Assembly (NCBI GenBank): GCA_964371155.1
Contig: CAYJLI010000004.1
Span: 18,461 to 82,460, forward strand
Origin: CAYJEQ01 sp964371155
GTDB taxonomy: Bacteria > Bacillota > Clostridia > Oscillospirales > Ruminococcaceae
Direction: 5' to 3'
DNA length: 64,000 nt
Shown: positions 32,970 through 42,600 of the stretch, one piece after another
Layout: the number at the start of each line of letters is the position of its first letter
How positions within the stretch are numbered: position 1 is the stretch's first letter
The notes under the pieces: model-generated
The model's input: the letters and a program-made list of their open reading frames with translations, nothing else
Databases searched by the model: none
Told to the model about the DNA's origin: nothing
Translations under genes and position numbers: made by a program

Positions 32970-34808
32970 ATGATGGAACTTAAATCGCTTGATAAAATAC
33001 TTATGCGAGTGCAAAAACCCTCACGCTACACAGGGGGAGAGCTTGGCAGTGTGGTGAAAAAGCTATCGCCGAATATGATTAGATATGCAATCTGCTTTCC
33101 CGATTTGTACGAAGTGGGTATGTCCCACCTTGGCATGAAAATACTGTATAGCCTAAAAAACAGCTATGACGACATATGGTGCGAAAGAGTATTTGCTCCA
33201 GCTGCGGACATGGAGGCTGAAATGCGCAAAGAAAACATACCTCTTTACGCACTTGAAAGCCTTGACCCACTATCCGATTTTGATATAATCGGCTTTACTC
33301 TGCAATACGAAATGAGCTATACCGCTATTTTAAATATGCTAAATCTCGCAGGAATCCCCATACACAGCAGTGAGAGGAATGAGCTTTCTCCTATTATAAT
33401 GGCAGGTGGCCCCTCTGCGTGCAATCCCGAGCCGATAGCTGATTTTATAGACCTATTTGCTCTTGGCGAAGGCGAGGAGCTAAACTTAGACATAATAAAC
33501 CTCTACCGCAAATGTAAGGAAGAGGGCACATCCAAAGCCGAATTTTTAAAACAAGCTGCACAGATTGAGGGTGTGTATGTGCCCTCGCTATATGATATCG
33601 AATACAATGAGGACGGCACAGTAAAGTCAGTAACAGCAAAGGACGGCGCTCCTCAGACTGTTAAAAAACGCATTATAAAAGACATGGACAAGGTGTTTTA
33701 CCCAGATACATTTATAGTGCCATACAGTGACATAGTGCACGACAGAGCAATGACGGAACTCTTTAGAGGATGCGTTAGGGGATGTAGGTTTTGTCAGGCA
33801 GGGTTTATTTATCGCCCTGTTAGAGAAAAGCATTTTGATACAATTGTAAAAGATGCAAAAAGTATCTGCGCAAACACCGGTTATGAGGAAGTGTCACTCA
33901 CTTCGCTTTCCACTTCCGATTATAGCGAAATTGAGCCCTTGCTCGATAGTATGATTGACTGGTCGGAGGCGGAAAAAATTAATTTATCACTGCCTTCAAT
34001 GCGTGTTGATAATTTTTCGGACGAGCTTGCAGAAAAAATTAGTCGTGTGAGAAAATCGGGGCTTACATTTGCGCCCGAAGCAGGCACACAAAGGCTAAGA
34101 GATGTTATAAATAAAAATATCACCGAAGAAAATGTGATAAACACCGCCCTCACCGCATTTAGAAACGGCTACACTTCTATGAAACTATACTTCATGATGG
34201 GGCTTCCCACCGAAACGGATGAAGATATAATTGGCATTAATGAGCTTGCGCAAAAAGTGGTGGATGCCTTCTATCAAATGCCGGATAGACCAAAGGGCAA
34301 GGGTGTAAATGTAAATATCAGTGTGGCATGTTTTGTGCCAAAACCATATACTCCATTCCAATTTGATGCACAGTCCACCGAGGAGGAGTTTAAAGCTAAG
34401 CAAAGACTGCTTCTCGATAGCAGGCGCAGTAAAAAAGTGTCCGTAAGCTATCACGACAGCAAAACCTCCATACTCGAGGGGCTTTTAGCAAGAGGGGATA
34501 GAAGATTATCACCGCTTATTGAAGCAGTATGGAAAAAGGGCGCAACACTTGATGGCTGGAGCGAGCATTTTTCATATGAGCGTTGGCGTGAAGCGATAGA
34601 AGAAGTGGGAATCGATATAAATTTCTACACTTCGAGAAAAAGAGAATACACCGAAATAATGCCTTGGGAGCACCTAAGTTATCTGGTGAGCAAGCGTTAT
34701 TTAATACAAGAAAGCGAGCTTGCAAGGCAGAGCAAAACCACACCTAACTGCAAAGAGGGGTGTAAGAATTGCGGTGCAAGTAGTGCGATAGAAGGAGGTT
34801 GTTTTTAA
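32970..34808 (+). CDS. B12-binding-type radical SAM protein (TIGR03960 type)
   Basis: This 612-residue protein has an N-terminal cobalamin-binding-like domain (residues about 30-190) and a radical SAM core with the cluster motif CVRGCRFC, followed by QAGFIYRP. It ends with a Cys-rich tail (CKEGCKNCG). Members of this family are almost always paired with a DUF2344 protein, as here. The substrate is unknown. A second ATG at 32973 has better spacing to AAGGA and may be the true start. The stop overlaps the next start by one base (TAATG). Confidence 0.9.
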   Translation: MMELKSLDKILMRVQKPSRYTGGELGSVVKKLSPNMIRYAICFPDLYEVGMSHLGMKILYSLKNSYDDIWCERVFAPAADMEAEMRKENIPLYALESLDPLSDFDIIGFTLQYEMSYTAILNMLNLAGIPIHSSERNELSPIIMAGGPSACNPEPIADFIDLFALGEGEELNLDIINLYRKCKEEGTSKAEFLKQAAQIEGVYVPSLYDIEYNEDGTVKSVTAKDGAPQTVKKRIIKDMDKVFYPDTFIVPYSDIVHDRAMTELFRGCVRGCRFCQAGFIYRPVREKHFDTIVKDAKSICANTGYEEVSLTSLSTSDYSEIEPLLDSMIDWSEAEKINLSLPSMRVDNFSDELAEKISRVRKSGLTFAPEAGTQRLRDVINKNITEENVINTALTAFRNGYTSMKLYFMMGLPTETDEDIIGINELAQKVVDAFYQMPDRPKGKGVNVNISVACFVPKPYTPFQFDAQSTEEEFKAKQRLLLDSRRSKKVSVSYHDSKTSILEGLLARGDRRLSPLIEAVWKKGATLDGWSEHFSYERWREAIEEVGIDINFYTSRKREYTEIMPWEHLSYLVSKRYLIQESELARQSKTTPNCKEGCKNCGASSAIEGGCF

Positions 34809-35473
34809 TGCAAATGCAACCACTAAGAATAACCTTTGAAAAAAAAGGTAGAGCAAAATATATATCACATCTCGACATGACAAGATGTATGCAAAGAGCA
34901 CTGAAAAGAGCGAAACTTCCAATCTGGTACACCGAGGGCTTTAACCCCCATCTATATCTAACTTTTGCACTTCCGCTTTCACTCGGATATGAAAGCGACT
35001 GTGAGTATATGGATGTACGACTCATTGACGATGTATCGGCAGAGGATTTCGTGAAAAGATTTAATGAAGTTCTTCCCGAAGGACTAACTGCTCTATCGGC
35101 AGCGGCACCAATAAATAAGCCTGAAAAAATAAAGTGGGCGGACTATAAAATTGACATATTTTTTGAAAATACCACAGCTGAAGAGCTTAAAAGAGATATG
35201 GAAGCATTCACTGAACTAAGTGAAATAATAGTGCTGAAAAAAACTAAAAAAGGCGAAAAGGAAATTGACATTAAGCCACTTTTTGAAATACCACAGCACA
35301 GCACCACTGAAAACTGTCTTAGCATGAGTGCAAGGTTTGCGTCGGGGATTAATTTAAATATCAATCCAAGCCTCATGATTAATGAATTTGCAAAGAGATA
35401 TAATTATCAGATAAGCCACACCGCTGTAAAGCGAATTGCGATTATCACTGAAGATGGGAAAGTATTTTCTTAA
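34808..35473 (+). CDS. DUF2344 family protein (TIGR03936 radical-SAM partner)
   Basis: This protein of about 221 residues has the N-terminal pattern RITFEKKGRAKYISHLDMTRCMQRALKRA, split by GFNPHLYLTFALPLSLG, typical of DUF2344. In many bacteria this domain is fused to or encoded beside the radical SAM protein found upstream, which suggests they act in one reaction. GGAGG at 34794-34798 sets the ATG at 34808. The RNase G and rplU genes that often follow in relatives are not here. Confidence 0.88.
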   Translation: MQMQPLRITFEKKGRAKYISHLDMTRCMQRALKRAKLPIWYTEGFNPHLYLTFALPLSLGYESDCEYMDVRLIDDVSAEDFVKRFNEVLPEGLTALSAAAPINKPEKIKWADYKIDIFFENTTAEELKRDMEAFTELSEIIVLKKTKKGEKEIDIKPLFEIPQHSTTENCLSMSARFASGINLNINPSLMINEFAKRYNYQISHTAVKRIAIITEDGKVFS

Positions 35474-35501
35474 TCATTAAAAACAATATCATATTAAACT
35501 T

Positions 35502-35539
35502 AAAAACATCTACAAGTTTTATACTTGTAGATGTTTTTT
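35502..35539. terminator. Bidirectional terminator between convergent units
   Basis: AAAAACATCTACAAGT and ACTTGTAGATGTTTTT form a 16-bp stem with a short loop. T-runs lie on both strands. It serves the DUF2344 gene and the minus-strand response regulator. Confidence 0.88.
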
Positions 35540-35606
35540 ATAATTATTAAAATAAGAGTAAATCATTTTTAAGTGATATTTTACCTAAAGTATGTAAACA
35601 GAAAAC

Positions 35607-36287
35607 TCATCCCTTTGTAAAAATATATCCCTTGCCATAAACTGAGATAATATCATAACTATCAGTGTTGTCACAGTCTATTTTTTGCTTTAGTCTGGAA
35701 ATATGCGTCCTTAAAACCCTTGAATCGCCACGGTCAGAATCACCCCAAACTTGCTTAAACAAATAATCCCTGCTAATTTCTTTATTAATGTTTTTTATTA
35801 AAATACTTAAAATAGTAGCCTCAATTTTAGTGAGAAAGATATCCCTTCCAGCAACTTTCGCAGAAAAATTTAAATGATCAAAATGCAGATTGCCAACCGA
35901 AATGGAGTTTTTTCCACTAAATTCATTTTGGCGCTCTAATAGTCTTTCGATTATGGCTAATAATTCGTCAAAATTATATGGTTTAGCAAGAAAGTAGTCA
36001 CCGCCTTTTCTAAGGGCGTCCACCTTGCTCATTGTATCCGATTTAGCCGAGAGAAATAATATAGGTTGCATATTTTTTTCTCTAAAATCATTACATATAT
36101 CAAATCCACTTCCATCGGGGAGCATAATATCTAAAATCAATAAATCAATTGGCTTTGAATTGATGATATCATTAGCTTCGGATACTGTTTCAGCAGTATA
36201 TACATCATATCCACGCCGCTTTAGCATCTGCATATTTGTGTAAAGAATTTCTACTTCATCTTCGACTATTAAAATCCTATTCTTCAT
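35607..36287 (-). CDS. OmpR/PhoB-family response regulator
   Basis: This protein of about 226 residues has a receiver domain with the acidic pair in VEDE, the phospho-acceptor Asp in LLILDIMLPDG, and KPYNFDEL. A winged-helix trans_reg_C domain follows (LTKIEATILSIL, SRVLRTHISRLKQKI). The frame is open further upstream, but the ATG at 36287 has GGAG at the right distance and the family N-terminus KNRILIVEDE. It lies 53 bp downstream of its cognate histidine kinase and is probably cotranscribed with it. Confidence 0.93.
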   Translation of the reverse strand: MKNRILIVEDEVEILYTNMQMLKRRGYDVYTAETVSEANDIINSKPIDLLILDIMLPDGSGFDICNDFREKNMQPILFLSAKSDTMSKVDALRKGGDYFLAKPYNFDELLAIIERLLERQNEFSGKNSISVGNLHFDHLNFSAKVAGRDIFLTKIEATILSILIKNINKEISRDYLFKQVWGDSDRGDSRVLRTHISRLKQKIDCDNTDSYDIISVYGKGYIFTKG

Positions 36288-36340
36288 AAAATACTCCATT
36301 CTACTATTTGGTGTGAGGGTAAATAATAAAATACAAGCTC

Positions 36341-37636
36341 TTAACATTCACCAATAGGTATGCGGAAAAATACATTACATCCTTTTCCTACTTCGCTGTC
36401 AATGTCGATTGTGCCGTGGTGAGCCATTACTATCTGGTGGCTTATATAAAGCCCAATTCCATGGCGCCAATACTCCTTGCTCATTGATACGTAGCCCTTA
36501 AAAACTTCGCTGCGAATTTCCTCAGCTATCCCTTCACCAGTATCACTTACAGAGACTATTTGATAATCCCCATCATTTTTAAGGCTAAGTGTTATGCTTC
36601 CGTTTTTGGTGTGCTTTATAGCATTGGAAAGTAGATTTATAACTACCTGTAAGAGCCTTTGATAATCCGCCATTATCGGAGGAGAATTTTCTATATTGTA
36701 ACTTATTACATTCCCTTTGGCATTTGCATCTTTCATGAGCATGTTACCCGCCTCACTCAAAACCTCACGGAGCTGTAAGGGGGAGAGGGAGAGGGAGAGT
36801 CTGCCCTGTTCTATCGAAACCGTATCCATCAAATCCGAAAGAATGCGGTCTATTCTCATTACAATTTTTTCCACAGTTTCAAGGTTTCCCTGAATTAGGT
36901 CTTCATCTTGAAGCTCTTCGTAAAACAGCTCCATGGTGTCCCTCGCATTAAGAGAAATTGCGGTGAGGGGGTTTTTAATTTCATGCGCTACCGTTGTTAA
37001 AAATGTATTTTTTGCCTCATTATACTTTTGAAGTTGCTCATTTTGTACACTAAGCTGTACCCTTTGATCTTCATACTCACCTATGTATAAATAAACCACA
37101 AGGCCGCACACCATCCCAGAGCCGAGAAATGCAATTAAATAATCCCAGAAAACTCTTGCTTCTGAAGCGATAGGAGTGACAGTTTCGGGGTAGATATATG
37201 CTATGGCGCACATTCCAACAAAGAGAAGAATTTCAAGTATACTAACAACAATCGCATACATCTTATCAAGCATAAGCACAGTAAAAATAATTGCAAAAAT
37301 AAAATAGTTTGATATCCCACTGCGATATCCACCATCCGTGAAGAAAAATATAGGGAAAATAATGAAAAAAACAATAATAATTGTTATCAGCGAGCAGAGA
37401 TTATAATTGCCGCTTTTCTTAGAATATATTAACATGCCAACGGAAAAAAACAGTGAAATGGATATGAGCGATACTACAAAAAATGTAGCACCTGTAAGCA
37501 TTGTGGCAATTGCAAGGCAAAAGCACATGATGCTTGCAGACAGTGCAAGTATGTTAAAAAGCCTAACTCTAAACTCATATTTTGAGTCGAAAAAATTATC
37601 GGCTACATACCGTATGCATTTTTTAATTTTCTCCAA
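36341..37636 (-). CDS. Membrane sensor histidine kinase
   Basis: This 431-residue kinase has about six hydrophobic segments in residues 25-190, a short coiled coil, a HisKA domain with VAHEIKNPLTAI and a HATPase domain (NLLSNAIKHTKNGS, DTGEGI, GIGLYISHQ). There is almost no extracytoplasmic loop, so the signal may be sensed within the membrane. The start is TTG at 37636 with AGGAGGG six bases upstream. It is divergent from the type VII locus, but the sequence does not prove a link. Confidence 0.93.
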   Translation of the reverse strand: MEKIKKCIRYVADNFFDSKYEFRVRLFNILALSASIMCFCLAIATMLTGATFFVVSLISISLFFSVGMLIYSKKSGNYNLCSLITIIIVFFIIFPIFFFTDGGYRSGISNYFIFAIIFTVLMLDKMYAIVVSILEILLFVGMCAIAYIYPETVTPIASEARVFWDYLIAFLGSGMVCGLVVYLYIGEYEDQRVQLSVQNEQLQKYNEAKNTFLTTVAHEIKNPLTAISLNARDTMELFYEELQDEDLIQGNLETVEKIVMRIDRILSDLMDTVSIEQGRLSLSLSPLQLREVLSEAGNMLMKDANAKGNVISYNIENSPPIMADYQRLLQVVINLLSNAIKHTKNGSITLSLKNDGDYQIVSVSDTGEGIAEEIRSEVFKGYVSMSKEYWRHGIGLYISHQIVMAHHGTIDIDSEVGKGCNVFFRIPIGEC

Positions 37637-38158
37637 GAGCTACCCTCCTAAATATTAGTAAAATCTAAGTGCAAAACATATAGTGTGAAGAAGTAAAAGC
37701 GAAATATTAAAAAAACACAATAATTTCTCACTGCAAGAGTATTATGCACTTGCCCATTAGTAAAAGAGTATCAAGAATTTAGCAGTCGGATATTCTTTTA
37801 TATAATTTTCTCCACCGTAGGCGGAAAAGTGATGAAGGATAATTTACTTGATTTGTTTGTATTGATTAACAATATATATAATACACTAAAAACAACGAAA
37901 AATCGCTATTATTTTTTAAAAATTGTAACTAATTGTAAAGTATGTAGAAATCATGTCCATCTATGTCTTAAATTGTATAAAAATTATAAAAAATACAGTA
38001 GTTACTAAATTAATATGTAAAAGCTATTACAATGTAAATGATATAGTTTTTGTAACAATTAATCATTTTAAGAAATATTTGCTATAATTTTAATATGCTA
38101 AACCATAGAATTAGCTATTGTTTATGAATGTTTTATTTTTAGAAAGGCAGGATGCAAT
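37637..38158. other. Divergent intergenic region between kinase and type VII locus
   Basis: This 522-bp AT-rich stretch has no gene. A TTTTCTCC...GGCGGAAAA hairpin sits at 37806-37827, resembling the one at 13998. TATAAT at 38093-38098 is a possible -10 for the secretion locus, but no good -35 is at 17 bp, which suggests activator dependence. Confidence 0.5.
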
Positions 38159-39538
38159 ATGGAAAATAATGATAAGAAAGTACAAAACGCACCATCGAGT
38201 GACCAAACTCAAGCACTATTTGTGTCTTCAAGGAAGAAACAGTTAGAAGAGCAAGAGGCTCAGAGAATTGCGGCAGAAAAAGAAGCCCAAAGGATAGCGG
38301 CAGAGGAAGAAGTTAAGAGGCTTGAGCTTGAAGTAGCGGAGAGAAAGCGTCAAGCTGAAGAAGACGCTAAAAGAATTGAAGCCGAAGCTATCGAGAGAAA
38401 GCGTCAAGCTGAGGAAGACGCTAAAAAAATGGAAATAGAAGCGGCTGAGAGGAAGCAAAAGGCTGAAGAGGATGCAAAAAAAGCAGCACTGGATGCTAAA
38501 AAAGCAGAAATTGCCGCACAGGGGAAAAAACTTCAGTCAGACATAACAGGAAAGCTTGGTTCCACGGCAAGCAATCTGCAAAACAAATTTACAAAAAATG
38601 AAAAAGCCGATACACCATCACCAAAAGCTTCTGCAAGTGATGCTGCAACTGCGGCGGCACCTGATAAGCAGAAAATGATGATGTTTGGCGGTATAGCTGC
38701 AGTTGCAATAGTTGTGATTGCATTGATGGCAATGCTCCTTGGCGGAGGTGGCGGCATTAAAGAGAGCGAACTTCAAGGCGTATGGTATTCAAATAATGGA
38801 CTGTCCATGATTGAATTTATAGGCGATGAGTTTGAGATGTCTTCGGTTACAGGTGAGACGGCAGTGGGACCCTATGAAATTGATGATACAACAGTTTATC
38901 TCCTTGAAGAAGGTGTTCCATTAGTTACACTTACCATGAATGAAGACCTTTCCTTCTATGCACTTGAAATTGACACTACATACCGCAGAGAAGGCGATTT
39001 TGAGGTGAATTCAATATCCACACTGGAAGATATTATGGGCACATGGTACGCAAGCGATGGCACCACGGCTTTACACATATATGATGGTGAATATGAGATT
39101 GTTGACGCTATTCAGACAGTTTATTACGATATATATAGTTTCAGCGAAGACCACATTACTCTATATACAGATGGAAGCCCTACATATGATGTGCTCTTTG
39201 ATGGTCCAAACCTCTATATGCCCGACCTTGGAATTACATTTGTAAGAGATGGAGGATTAGCAGCGGCTACTGCGGCTCAAATTGCAGCTGTAATCCCCGG
39301 ACAATGGTTGGTAATAGATGTAGTAATGGTGCTATTTCCTTCCGACGATAATGCTACAGGCACGGTTCATTATTACGCCACAAGTGGCAATTTCGTGACT
39401 GAGGATATATATGAAATTCATGATGGTAAAATAGTAGCTTATGTCGGTGCAGAGGAATATCACTACACATTTATTTCACCAACCCAGATGATGGATACTG
39501 GCGGTAACATAATGGAAAAAATCAGCGATAGTTACTAA
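38159..39538 (+). CDS. Membrane protein with repeat coiled coil and three extracellular GxW repeats (T7SS locus)
   Basis: I do not recognise the family of this 459-residue protein. Residues 22-125 form a highly charged coiled coil that includes three tandem 18-residue repeats (61-114, ERK-QAEEDAK pattern). A Ser/Ala/Pro-rich hinge precedes one transmembrane helix at 173-195, ended by five Gly. The C-terminal 260 residues, predicted outside, contain three similar beta-rich units, each opening with Gly-x-Trp (GVW 207-209, GTW 294-296, GQW 381-383). These resemble lipocalin-like or DUF5640-type units only loosely. As the first gene before essC, it could replace the missing EssA/EssB/EsaA membrane parts, which is inference. 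AAAGGCAGG precedes the ATG. Confidence 0.8.
   Translation: MENNDKKVQNAPSSDQTQALFVSSRKKQLEEQEAQRIAAEKEAQRIAAEEEVKRLELEVAERKRQAEEDAKRIEAEAIERKRQAEEDAKKMEIEAAERKQKAEEDAKKAALDAKKAEIAAQGKKLQSDITGKLGSTASNLQNKFTKNEKADTPSPKASASDAATAAAPDKQKMMMFGGIAAVAIVVIALMAMLLGGGGGIKESELQGVWYSNNGLSMIEFIGDEFEMSSVTGETAVGPYEIDDTTVYLLEEGVPLVTLTMNEDLSFYALEIDTTYRREGDFEVNSISTLEDIMGTWYASDGTTALHIYDGEYEIVDAIQTVYYDIYSFSEDHITLYTDGSPTYDVLFDGPNLYMPDLGITFVRDGGLAAATAAQIAAVIPGQWLVIDVVMVLFPSDDNATGTVHYYATSGNFVTEDIYEIHDGKIVAYVGAEEYHYTFISPTQMMDTGGNIMEKISDSY
38339..38500 (+). repeat. Three tandem 54-bp coding repeats
   Basis: Units start at 38339, 38393 and 38447. The first two are nearly identical at the DNA level (GAGAGAAAGCGTCAAGCTGA in both), which shows recent duplication within the coiled coil. 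Confidence 0.85.
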
Positions 39539-39606
39539 GAACCACCCTTGGGGAAATAGCCCTTAGTCTTATATTTTGGCGTTAATCTGAAAGGAATGAT
39601 AGTAAA

Positions 39607-42600
39607 ATGAATAATCTATTACTCACGGCTATCTTTGAAAATGGTTTCCAAGAAATTTATTTGCCCGTTGTGGATAACAAAACCATGTTAGTGGAAATTC
39701 GCCCGTCGATAAGCGGACTTGTTGATGACATTATGCTCCCTATTGAAGTATGGGGAGGAAAGTGGAGCATGAATAGCACAAAGCAGTTTGTCATTACAAA
39801 AGATGAAAAACCGCTTGAAAGCTGTGAGCTCGAAGACGGACTGCTTTTAAACTGCAATATAAGAAATACCGATATGATTTTCTCCCTCACAGTCTCGGAA
39901 GCGGATAAGGGCAATACATCATTTGATAAATATTTCTTAGATATCAATGCGATAAAAGCGGTTACGATAGGGAGCGCTACAAGTAGCAATAATATCGTAC
40001 ATACAAATAAATTCTGCTCACCCAATCACGCCGAAATAGTGATGGAGGATGGAATTATAGTCGTAAAGGATAGAAATAGCGTAAACGGCACATTTGTAAA
40101 CGGCAGACTCCTCACCGCAACAAGACCACTCAACTACGGCGATGTAATTTATATAGTGGGGCTTAAAATTGTTTATCTCGGCAATGTACTCTGTGTAAAC
40201 AATCCTAAAAATGAGTGCCAAGTAAATGAAAAGATTTTAAAGAAAATAAATATAGAACCAACAGAATTTTCCGAAGAAGTGTCCGAATACAGCGGTGAAG
40301 AAAACTACTTCCTAAGAACACCAAGAAAAATAGAACTCTTAGACACTGAAACTTTCACAATTGAGCGTGCACCCACAAAGAATAATCAAAAGCAACAACC
40401 ACTCTTTTTAACACTCGGCCCCTCCTTTACAATGGTTATCCCAATGCTTGCAGGGACAATGCTCTCGGGCAATTCGGGAAGCATGGCGAGCTCACTTGTT
40501 ATGTCGCTTGGTGCGGCACTTATAGGCGGTGGTTGGGCGGTGCTAAATATCCGCTACAACAAAGAAGAAGCACTCACTTCCGAAAAAGAGCGCACAGAAA
40601 CATATGTGAAATACCTAAATAATATGACAAAGCTGATAGCGGATAAAATGGAGCTAAACAGAGAAGTTTTAAACGCTATGTACCCAGGCAGTGAGCAGGT
40701 TATAAACTTTGCAAATGGCTCTTCAAGGCTGTGGGAAAAAAGCTGTGTGCATGACGACTTTTTGGATGTCAATGTGGGTAACTGCAATATTCCAAACCTC
40801 AATAAAGTAGAAATCCCAAAAGAACAAGCAATGGCAAACTACGACCCACTTAACGACAATCTAACTAAAATTAAGGAGAAGATGTCACAGTTAAATGATG
40901 TGCCATCAAGGCTTTCCCTTTCAAATAATATGATGGTGGGTATCGTGAGTAAAAATAGGGATAAAGCTCTGAACTTAGTGCGTGTGGTTACTTCACAGCT
41001 CACAGCACTCCACCCCTACACAGAGCTTAGAACATCCTTTATCTATCCGATGAGCGAAACGGATAGCTGGGATCATGCGAGATTTTTGCCCCATACATGG
41101 GCGCCGGACGGCAGTATCAGGCTTATTGCAAATGATAAAAATACCGTTGGTGATGTGCTCTACTTCCTTTCCTCGGTAGTTCGTGACAGGCTTGAAAACA
41201 CAGGCAGTAAGGACGAAGATGCAAAAATACTCCCACATTATGTGGTTGTAATAGGGGATATATCCCTAATTGAAAATGAGCCAATGGCTAAATACCTATT
41301 AAACCCCACGCCGGAGCTTGGCATAACAGTGGTATTCCCTGTAAGCTCCACCGATAAACTGCCGGCGGCTTGTAGCGTAATTATTCAAGATAATGATGAC
41401 TACAATGGATTTTACAGCACAAGGGGAGAGTTCCCAGAAAGAGAAGATGTAAAATTTCCCATTATTCCTGTTGCTAAAATGGATGAGTACAGCAGAAGGT
41501 TATCAAATTACAAGGTGCGTGAGATGAACCTTTCGGCAGGTATCCCCGAAATGCTCACCTTCTTAGATATGTATAAAACCTCAAATGTAGACGATTTAGA
41601 GGTAATGAAAAAATGGCTTGAAAATCGCACATATGAAAGCATGAAAGCGATGGTTGGCTATAAATCGGGTGGGGTGCCTCTCTATCTCGATATTCATGAA
41701 AAATACCACGGCCCGCATGGACTCGTGGCAGGTACTACCGGTTCAGGTAAATCGGAAACACTTCAAAGCTACATCCTTTCCCTTGCAGTAAACTACCATC
41801 CGCATGAAGTAGCATTCATACTAATCGACTACAAAGGCGGTGGCATGGCACAGAGCTTTGACGGTCTTCCTCACTTAGCAGGCGTAATCACAAACTTAGG
41901 CGGCAATGCCACAAATCGTGCACTGCTCTCTATTAATGCCGAGATTAAGCACAGGCAGAAGGTGTTTAACGAATACAAGGTTAAGCATATCGACGCATAC
42001 ATAGAGCTTTACCGTTCAGGTGTAGCGAGCGAGCCAATGCCGCATCTGCTTATAATTGCCGACGAATTTGCCGAGCTTAAAAAAGAGCAACCCGAATTTG
42101 TAAGGGCGCTTGTTTCCGCCGCTCGTGTAGGTCGTTCTTTAGGTGTAAACCTAATTCTTGCTACACAGAAACCAAGCGGTGTGGTAGATGAAGAAATTTG
42201 GTCCAATACACGCTTTAGGCTCTGCTTAAGAGTTGCCGATAAGCAGGACTCAAATGAAATGCTAAAACGCACCGAAGCCGCATTTATCACAGGTACTGGT
42301 CGTGGTTACTTCCAAGTAGGTAACGATGAAATTTTCGACGAATTCCAAAGTGGTTGGTCGGGTGCGGAATATCAGCCCAATATACCTTTTACAGATGATA
42401 AAAATGCAAAGGTTGAGCTTATCAATCTAATCGGTAAAAACGGCGTTCCAAAACAGAAGAAAAAGAAAAAGAGCGATAATATTGCAAAGCTCACACAGCT
42501 TGATGCAGTGGTTAAGCATTTGCATGATGTTGCGGATGAAAATAGCGTTGCTCCACTTCGCAAAATCTGGCTTGATCCACTTCCAAAGTCGCTCTACCTC

